Positions 56,168 through 64,000 of a stretch of DNA of 64,000 nt are shown piece by piece. A program made the position numbers and the translations under genes. The stretch is taken from assembly GCA_022829145.1 (NCBI GenBank), contig CM040755.1, positions 35,501,340 to 35,565,339 on the forward strand, read 5' to 3'. The first letter of the stretch is position 1. Every line of letters starts with the position of its first letter. The stretch is from Albula goreensis. Taxonomy: Eukaryota > Chordata > Actinopteri > Albuliformes > Albulidae. The notes under the pieces are model-generated. The model did not search any database. It was not told where the DNA came from and saw nothing but the letters and a program-made list of their open reading frames with translations.

Positions 56168-57043
56168 ACGGCCACACCACGCTGAACGGGCCCGATTGTG
56201 ACGTCACAGGTGTGAGGCTGTGGCTGCAGAGGTGGGAGAGAGGCTCCCACAGTGTTTGTTTCGGTTATCTTTTCATTGTTTATGGTAGTAGTCTGTTACT
56301 CTTGTAGTGCTTCTTTTTTTTTTTTTTTTTTTTTTTGTTTTTGCTCTTTTCCTCCCCTGAGCAGTTTATCTGCCAAGGGGTAGATTTTTCGTGCGTTTTT
56401 TAATTAACGGGAATGGATTTCAACATGAATGACTCAGGACCGGCAATTCGACAAATAGATATGGATACTGAAACAAATGGCGAGTTCTGGGTTTTCTGAT
56501 CGACTGTCTGAACATCGACTTCCAGTTTTGGATCATGGTGAAAGTTGTAGTAATACAGCTGTTAATGTGGTTTTTGAACATGGCATGTATTCAAGGAAAA
56601 GAGTTTTGAATGGCGAACGGATTGATGACGCTGAGAAGGACTGCGGGGCTGGGTTGGAATTGACGGCTGGAGAGGAATTCTCTCGCCAGCTTACTGCTGA
56701 ACAAAGAGAAGAAGCTGGGGGTTTGGTTAATGGTGTTGGCTCGAGCGTTTTGGACAACAAAAGTAGATATGACATGCGGATGCTGAAGTTGGGGAGACAA
56801 AGGCTAGCGGAGAAATAACGGCAGGGAGCTAGATTTCAGAGAGATTTTTCCGAAGACGCTCCGCTTATTCTGCAATTGAATGATTTACAGGGGATAACTG
56901 CAATGGACGTGATAACGATGGTTGATGCCAAGCTGGGCAGAGGGAAACTGATCGGGTTAAGAAGCCAGCCCAACAACGGATTTGAGTTAACTTTGGAGAA
57001 GGAGGATTACTGCCAGCTCATCTTGGACGGAATTTTAGAACAT
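56168..57043 (+). pseudogene. interrupted 5S + Tx1-like LINE ORF1, copy R5 (short form)
   Basis: 5S head 56168-56196. 113-codon MASSGF frame from 56477. Same early exit through DYCQLILDGILEHLI into piggyBac as R3. Confidence 0.83.
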
Positions 57044-57213
57044 TTAATTTAAAGGGCTATTTACCTGGTAAACTAAGAAACGTGAAGTACCTGACACATG
57101 AAAATGGGTCACAATTTTTACTATAGTCATTGCCTGGAGGTTGAAATAGCTTGGGTCAAATTGACCCCAAGGATACAAGATGTTAGCAAATTTAAGGACA
57201 ATACGAGGGTTAA
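57044..57213 (+). mobile_element. piggyBac 3' end piece
   Basis: Counterpart of 49766-49936, TTAA at 57210-57213. Confidence 0.75.
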
Positions 57214-57735
57214 GCCCCCACCAAGAGCGGGCGGCTCAGACAGAGCTCCAGCGTGAAATGTGAGCCGAAGTCCAGGTGAAACTGGGAGCCGGTGGTGGAT
57301 CTTTCTCCACCATCTTCCAATCATGGGCCTCCGGCCTAGCTCCACACCTAGAGCCGTGCCTGACGCTGTGGCCTTGGCCCATGCCAAGCTCCAGCCGAAA
57401 ACCCAAACTCCAAACGTGAGCCTGGGCTCCGCATTGTTGGACAAAAAAAAAAAAAGAAAATAAGAACAGCTCCAGCGTCACAATCGCAGAAGAAAGCGGA
57501 TGCCTTTTTATTCTTTTTCTTATCTAAGGCCTTCCCCCAGCTTATCTAAGGCCTGCCCCAGGAGAAGCAACTTAGGCCCTCCTAACTTTGATAGTTTTAG
57601 CATAAGCTTCAACTTTGACGCAAATATTTAGTGGTAATGGCAACCATTTTATTGAGGAATAGACTGCCACCTTGTGTGTCTGGCAGTCAACTACACCCAA
57701 AGAAGACCGTGGTTCCAGTGAGGAGATTGGCATTA
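57214..57735 (+). repeat. 5S upstream flank joined to spacer piece, no 5S gene
   Basis: Counterpart of 49937-50455. Confidence 0.65.
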
Positions 57736-58033
57736 AAACAAGAAAAAAAGGTCTTTCTTTCCAATTTCAGGTCAAACTGAGAGATTTCATGGTGATTTGC
57801 ATATTTTTCCAACAGTAGGTATTTTGGGTGTTTGCCGGGGTTGTGGGGTGGTGGTGGTAATATTTAATTTAAAGGGCTATTTAGCTGGTAAACTAAGAAA
57901 CGTAAAGTACCTGAAACATAAAAATGGGTAGCAATTTTAATTATAATCATTGCCTGGAGGCTGAAATAGCTTGGGTCAAATTGACCCCAAGTATAAAAGA
58001 TGTTAGCAAATTTGAGGACAATACGAGGGTTAT
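57736..58033 (+). mobile_element. piggyBac 3' end piece
   Basis: Counterpart of 50456-50757; terminal TTAT instead of TTAA. Confidence 0.75.
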
Positions 58034-58348
58034 GCCCCCTCCAAGAGCGGACGGTTCAGCGTGAAATGTTAGCCAAAGTCCAGGTGAAACTGGGCGCCGG
58101 TGGTGGGTCTTTCTCCACCATCTTCCAATCATGGGCCTCCGGCCTAGCTCCACACCCAGAGCCGGGCCTGACGCTGTGGCCTTGGCCCATGCCAAGCTCC
58201 AGCCGAAAACCCAAACTCCAAACTCCGGTCCTGTCTGGGTGAGCAGCTGCCCGCGGTTCTGGAGCCAAGGGCTGAGAACGAGGTATCGGGAGAGAGGCTT
58301 AAGGTTGGGAGTCCCTCAGTAAAATGGAGGTCAGGCTTAAGCAGGAGT
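58034..58348 (+). repeat. 5S flank fused to spacer end
   Basis: Counterpart of 50758-51070. Confidence 0.6.
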
Positions 58349-60025
58349 TTAACCCTCCTATTGTCTTTGGGGTCCATGTGACCCCATTCAATGTTTCACG
58401 TTTCCAACTGGATTATTGACGTTTGTTTTGTTGCCTCATATTTCATGACTTTTCCTCATTTCATGGGGACAACTGGGTGAACGTAAACATGATGAACACG
58501 ATGATTTGTTTTCAATGTCCTGTACACATTTTGTACACATCGGTGTCCCCTGGGGTCAATTTGACCCCAGGCTGTTCTGGCGGTATAAAACATAAGAAAT
58601 ATCAACATCTTTCACACGTTTCATTTGGCTGTTTTGGATGATATTGAAGCCACTAACATGCAATTTTATAATCTCCAAAAAACCTTCCCTCTGCTTTAGG
58701 GACCCTAAAGCAGAGGGGGTGTTGCAAGATTTGAGGCACTACTGGGGCGCCAACTCCTAGTGCTCACATCCTCATGCGGGGAATTCGTCAGCAACTACAA
58801 TGGGCTAGTTGTGTAACATTACTTTCCAGTCATTTAGCTGAAACTTTTATTCAAAGCGACTTACAGTTGATTAGGCTGACCAGGGGCCAACCCTCCCTTG
58901 GGAGCTATGCTATTTTTCACAACCATTTACCTGGGCACCACAGATTGTTGCTGGAGCATGTGCCCCCGTGAGATCGGGTCTGGTGATGCCCCTGGCCCTA
59001 ACCTATCGTAACCATACCTGTGGTAGTGTGAGAACCACTGATAGTTCACATGAAATGGGGGATGGGGAAATATAATTCCCACAAGAACGCTGATATTTCC
59101 TGCACTGTTTTTGTGTGGAAATGTGGTTCCAGTGAGGAGATTGGCAGTTCACACAACAAAGGGGAGGAGCAAACACATGAAAGCTTGCACCGCAGCCTTC
59201 AAAACCATTTCTCTTGGTGCGCTGTGTGCTCTTGCTTTATGTTCTCTTTCAATTGAAAATGACCTCTAAGCAAAGGTTTTGTGCCAATGCAGTTTTGTCA
59301 CAGCTCTTTGACAGTGAAAGTGACAGAGGAGAATGTGTCAGAGAGAGAGAGGATAGTGTTGAGGTGGACCCTGATTATGAGACATCCTCCTCTGATGAGA
59401 ATGAGAGCCTTAGTATTGACCCTCTCGTTGTCTCTCAACCACCAGCAGACAAGTTACCTAACAAAAATGGAAAGTTAATATGGTCCCTCTCCCCACCTGA
59501 ATGACAGGTTAGACTTAATGCTGCTAATGTCATCAAAATGGTTCCAGGTCCCAGCAGATACACTGTCAGCCATGTCTAAGACATAAAATCAGCATTTGAG
59601 CTCTTCTTAACACCAGAGAAGGAACATAATACATGTTTCTCTCTTTAGTAAAAGATATTGTTTTTCTTTTCAAATGATATAAATGACAAAAAAAAAAATT
59701 GTACTTAGAAATAATATAAAGCCATTCAAACAAGAAAAAAAGGTCCTTCTTTCCAAGTTCAGGTCAAACTGAGAGATTTCATGGTGATTTGCATATTTCT
59801 CCAACAGTAGGTATTTTGGGTGTTTGCCGGTGTTGGGGGGTGGTGGTGGTAATATTTAATGTAAAGGGCTATTTAGGTAGTAAACTGAGAAACGTAAAGT
59901 ACCTGGCACATAAAAATGGGTAGCAATTTTAATTATAATCATTGCCTGGAGGTTGAAATAGCTTGGGTCAAATTGACCCCAAGTATAAAAGATGTTAGCA
60001 AATCTGAGGACTATGCGAGGGTTAA
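58349..60025 (+). mobile_element. complete piggyBac element, right copy 3
   Basis: TTAA at 58349-58352 and 60022-60025. Transposase relic from 59259 to 59504 with the same TGA after SLSPPE as copy 2; CVREREDSVEVDPDYE is in frame here. Confidence 0.89.
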
Positions 60026-60339
60026 GCCCCCACCAAGAGCGGGCGGACCATGCCAAGCTTCAGCGTGAAATGTGAGCCACAGTCCAGGTGAAACTGGGAG
60101 CCGGTGGTGGATCTTTCTCCACCACCTTCAAATCATGGGCCTCCGGCCTAGCTCCACACCTAGAGCCGGGCCTGACGCTGTGGCCTTGGCCCATGCCAAG
60201 CTCCAGCCGAAAACCCAAACTCCAAACGTGAGCCTGGGCTCCGCATTGTTGGACGAAAAAAATAAAAAACGCTCCGGCGGCACAATCGCAGAAGAAAGCG
60301 GACGACAACCATGAGGCAACCGTTGAGAGGGCAGCCTTC
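60026..60339 (+). repeat. 5S upstream flank
   Basis: As 52749-53068; short A tract. Confidence 0.6.
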
Positions 60340-60457
60340 GCTACGGCCCACACCACGCTGAACACGCCCGATCTCGTCTGATCTCGGAAGCCAAGCAGCG
60401 CCGGGCCTGGTTAGTACTTGGATGGGTGACCGCCTGGGAATACCAGGTGCTGTAAGC
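60340..60457 (+). rRNA. 5S rRNA gene, right copy 3
   Basis: 118 nucleotides: GCTACGGCCCACACC at the start (one T lost, one C gained), canonical AGCCAAGCAGCGCCGGGCCT A-box region, intact C box, GTGCTGTAAGC end, and oligo-T. Best preserved 5S of the right arm in the control region. Confidence 0.94.
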
Positions 60458-61251
60458 ATTTTTGTTTTTTCCTACCCCCACAATCGAGTGGTAGAAATGG
60501 CTCCAACCTGGGCCCAATGGCTGGGGGCCCCTCGTCACACTTTTTTTTAATATCCTCAAGCCTTCGGTGCTTCAGTACCTGAACGAAATCAAAATCCACC
60601 AAGCCCGATGCAAAAAGGTTTATTGTGTATTATCTGAGCACGATACGCCACACCAGCCGGGCTGGTCCGCACAGAGGTAAAAGAGACCACTTTGGCACTC
60701 CAACAGTCACTCTGAGGACTTCGCTTACGCTCTTCCTTTTTATTCTTTTTCTTATCTAAGGCCTTCCCCCAGCTTATCTAAGGCCTGCCCCAGGAGAAGC
60801 AACTTAGGCCCTCCTAACTTTCTTATTTTTAGCATGAGCTTAAACTTTGACGCAAATATTTAGTGGTAATGGCAACCATTTTATTGAGGAATAGACTGCC
60901 ACCTTGTGTGTCTGGCAGTGAACTACACCTAAAGTAGACCGACCTCTTCCAGGCTACTGCATCCAGGTTTTGTCTGCATTATTATATCTACGCTTACATT
61001 TTGTCAGTATGAAAATGCGCAAGGCTGTAAGTATGTCTGTCAACGCTGTGTCAGTTGAAAGATAGGTCTGATCCCACAAATTACACTTCACCAACCATCC
61101 GTATGAGCAGTTGTCTTTGCCCCCGCTTGGGTGACCGGTGCTCTCCCGGTCCTGTCTGGGTGACCAGTTGCTCGCGGTTCTGGAGCCAAGGGCTGAGAAC
61201 GAGGTATTGGGAGAGAGGCTTAAGTTTGGGAGCCCCACGGTAAAATGGAGG
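60458..61251 (+). repeat. 5S non-transcribed spacer
   Basis: As 53184-53979. Confidence 0.6.
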
Positions 61252-61786
61252 TAAGGCTTAATGCTGCTAATGTCATCAAGATGGTTCCAGGCCCCAGCAG
61301 ATACACTGTCAGCCATGGCCAAGACATAAAATCTGCATTTGAGCTCTTCTTAACACCATCAATCGAAAATGATATACTTGAGAGCCCGAACATAATACAT
61401 TGTTCTGTCTGTGATAAAAGATATTGTTTTTCTTTCCAAATGATATAAATGACATAAGATGTGTACTTAGAAATAATATAAAGCTACTAAAACAAGAAAG
61501 AAAGGTCTTTCTTTCCAATTTCAGGTCAAACTGAGAGATTTCATGGTGATTTGCATATTTTTCCAACAGTAGGTATTTTGGGTGTTTGCCGGGGTTTGGG
61601 GGTGGTGGTGGTAATATTTAATTTAAAGGGCTATTTAGCTGGAAAACTAAGAAACGTAAGGTACCTGACACATAAGAATGGGTGGCAATTTTAATTACAA
61701 TCATTGCCTGGAGGCTGAAATAGCTTGGGTCAAACTGACCCCAAGGATAAAAGATGTTAGCAAATTAGAGGACTATACAGGGTTAA
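61252..61786 (+). mobile_element. piggyBac derivative with 5' deletion
   Basis: Counterpart of 53980-54515, TTAA at 61783-61786. Confidence 0.8.
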
Positions 61787-61964
61787 GCCCCCACCAAGAG
61801 CGGTCGGCCCATGCCAAGCTTCAGCAGAAAACCCAAACTCCAAACGTGAGCCTGGGCTCCGCATTGTCGGACGGAAAAAAAAAAAAAACGCACAAAAGCG
61901 TCACAATAGCAGCAGAAAGCGGATGACAACCATGAGGCGACCGATTGAGAGGGCAGCTTTCGCC

Positions 61965-63225
61965 ACGGCCACACCACGCTGAACGGGCCCGATTGTGACG
62001 TCACAGGTGTGAGATTGTGGCTGCAGAGGTGGGAGAGAGGCTCCCACAGTGTTTGTTTCGTTTATCTTTTCATTGTTTATGGTAGTAGTCTGTTACTCTT
62101 GTAGTGCTTCTTTTGTTTTTGTTTTTTTTTTTTTTTTTTGTTTTTGCTTTTCCTCCCCTGAGCAGTTTATCTGCCAAGGGGTAGATTTTTCGTGCGTTTT
62201 TTAATTAACGGGAATGGATTTCAACATGAATGACTCAGGACCGGCAATTCGACAAATAGATATGGATACTGAAACAAATGGCGAGTTCTGGGTTTTCTGA
62301 TCGACTGTCTGAACATCGACTTCCAGTTTTGGATCATGGTGAAAGTTGTAGTAATACAGCTGTTAATGTGGTTTTTGAACATGGCATGTATTCAAGGAAA
62401 AGAGTTTTGAATGGCGAACGGATTGATGACGCTGAGAAGGACTGCGGGGCTGGGTTGGAATTGACGGCTGGAGAGGAATTCTCTCGCCAGCTTACTGCTG
62501 AACAAAGAGAAGAAGCTGGGGGTTTGGTTAATGGTGTTGGCTCGAGCGTTTTGGACAACAAAAGTAGATATGACATGCGGATGCTGAAGTTGGGGGAGAC
62601 AAAGGTTAGCGGAGAAATAACGGCAGGGAGCTAGATTTCAGAGAGATTTTTCCGAAGACGCTCCGCTTATTCTGCAATTGAATGATTTACAGGGGATAAC
62701 TGCAATGGACGTGATAACGATGGTTGATGCCAAGCTGGGCAGAGGGAAACTGATCGGGTTAAGAAGCCGGCCCGACAACGGATTTGAGTTAACTTTGGAG
62801 AAGGAGTGCAAGTGAAGGGTCATGTTTGTGAGGTGCGCAGACTGTGTGCTACGGAGGTTATGCTCTCCTTTTTGAACCTGCCGAAATACATAGAGGACTC
62901 TGTGATTTTGGACAAGTTGGAAAGGTGGAGTGTGACTCCGATTCTACCTCTCCGCAGGCTTTTTTTTACCTGGGCACCGCAGTGGCGGATGGCACCCAGT
63001 TTCTCAGCGTCAAATTCCCGCAAGAGATTGCTTCGTCGCCACACAGCGTGCGTTTTGATACGGGAGATGGACCACTGTGTTTTCGGGTCACGCATGACAG
63101 GCAGGTGAAGATCTGCCGTTTGTGCATGAGCCCGGTTCATGTGATGCGAGTTTGCCCGCAGTCTGTCTGCCGTGAGTGCTTGGAAAAGGGGCATCACGCG
63201 AAGGAGTGTCAAGCAGCGCGCTGTA
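61965..63225 (+). pseudogene. interrupted 5S + Tx1-like LINE ORF1, copy R6
   Basis: 5S head 61965-61993. 118-codon MASSGF frame from 62278, ending GETKVSGEITAGS. The frame from 62844 covers the 3' half and ends just after CRECLEKGHHAKECQAARC. A short T tract (8 to 10 T in different copies, at about 62960) moves the frame from copy to copy. Confidence 0.87.
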
Positions 63226-63448
63226 ACACCATCAATCGAAAATGATATACTTGAGAGCCCGAAAATAATACATGTTTCTCTCTTTGATTAAAGGTATTGT
63301 TTTTTCTTTCCAAACGATAGAAATGACAAAAAAAAAAAAAAAAAAAAAAATTACTTAGAAATAATATAAAATCGCTCCGGCGTCACAATAGCAGTAGAAA
63401 GCGGATGACAACCATGAGGCGACCGATTGAGAGGGCACAGCTTTCGCC

Positions 63449-64000
63449 ACGGCCACACCACGCTGAACGGGCCCGATTGTGACGTCACAGGTGTGAGGCT
63501 GTGGCTGCAGAGGTGGGAGAGAGGCCCACAGTGTTTGTTTCGGTTATCTTTTCATTGTTTATGGTAGTAGTCTGTTACTCTTGTAGTGCTTCTTTTTTTT
63601 TTTTTTTTTTTGTTTTTGTTTTTGTTTCTTTCCTCCCCTGAGCAGTTTATCTGCCAAGGGGTAGATTTTTCGTGCGTTTTTTTTTAATTAACGGGAATGG
63701 ATTTCAACATGAATGACTCAGGACCGGCAATTGACAAATAGATATGGATACTGAAACAAATGGCGAGTTCTGGGTTTTCTGATCGACTGTCTGAACATCG
63801 ACTTCCAGTTTTGGATCATGGTGAAAGTTGTAGTAATACAGCTGTTAATGTGGTTTTTGAACATGGCATGTATTCAAGGAAAAGAGTTTTGAATGGCGAA
63901 CGGATTGATGACGCTGAGAAGGACTGCGGGGCTGGGTTGGAATTGACGGCTGGAGAGGAATTCTCTCGCCAGCTTACTGCTGAACAAAGAGAAGAAGCTG
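63449..64000 (+). pseudogene. interrupted 5S + Tx1-like LINE ORF1, copy R7 (runs off the window)
   Basis: 5S head 63449-63477. MASSGF frame begins at about 63761. By position it should be a short form like R3 and R5, but the deciding part lies outside the window. Confidence 0.78.

Larger units (their letters stand above)
42500..64000 (+). repeat. right composite 5S rDNA array, unit about 7.28 kb
   Basis: Corresponding landmarks recur every 7271-7279 bases (5S at 53069 and 60340; piggyBac at 51071 and 58349; ORF1 starts at 47729, 55003 and 62278). All modules point to the plus strand, opposite to the left array. Order in one unit: 5S, spacer, deleted piggyBac, long ORF1 module, short ORF1 module, piggyBac 3' piece, spacer piece, piggyBac 3' piece, spacer end, complete piggyBac, 5S flank. 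The first unit (42500-49767) is interrupted by a gap and more diverged. The array continues past the window. Confidence 0.92.

Overview
The window reads as vertebrate, most likely teleost fish, nuclear DNA. It has no operons and no intact long coding sequence. It holds degraded transposons of fish-typical kinds (Tx1-clade LINE, Looper-type piggyBac, PIF/Harbinger, hAT, solo LTR, tRNA-derived SINE), exons resembling the multicopy SAMD3-like fish genes, and many copies or relics of Pol III and Pol I genes. Assignment to fish is inference from these families; no species can be named. Three runs of exactly 500 N (10917-11416, 28538-29037, 46403-46902) are scaffold gaps of unknown true size.

Region 1 (1-10690) is a patchwork of RNA-gene relics and dead transposons. 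It holds a decayed coiled-coil-like reading frame, a PIF/Harbinger transposase pseudogene, two inverted copies of a GC-rich sequence that in the right copy runs straight into the 5' end of 18S rRNA (so probably rDNA external transcribed spacer), three U6 snRNA copies with shared flanks, a tRNA-Ala relic, a tRNA-Asp-like gene, and a Tx1-type ORF2 (endonuclease plus the start of the RT region) full of frameshifts.

Region 2 (about 10697-28537) and region 4 (about 42500-64000) are arrays of one composite 5S rDNA repeat in opposite orientations: 5S genes and all modules read on the minus strand on the left and on the plus strand on the right. The unit is about 9.54 kb on the left and 7.28 kb on the right. 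Each unit has one full-length 5S rRNA gene, a non-transcribed spacer, a complete but coding-dead 1.68-kb piggyBac element with TTAA ends, several internally deleted or 3'-only piggyBac derivatives, and two or three modules in which a 5S gene is interrupted after its nucleotide 33 by the 5' part of a Tx1-clade LINE (5' UTR plus ORF1 up to its zinc knuckle). Insertion of a Tx1-clade LINE inside 5S resembles the 5S-targeting Mutsu group. The modules are joined at short microhomologies.

Region 3 (29038-42499) separates the arms. It contains near-identical 1.75-kb inverted repeats with fragments of a SAMD3-like gene, a solo LTR (5-bp target duplication) that is itself split by a 5.2-kb non-autonomous hAT element (8-bp target duplication) rich in 48-bp minisatellites, a tRNA-derived SINE, and an hAT end at the border of the right array.

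The window therefore looks like a degenerating, palindromically arranged 5S rDNA locus that accumulates transposons, rather than a set of cooperating protein genes. The only plausibly functional genes are some of the 5S rRNA copies, less likely one U6 copy and the tRNA-Asp-like gene.
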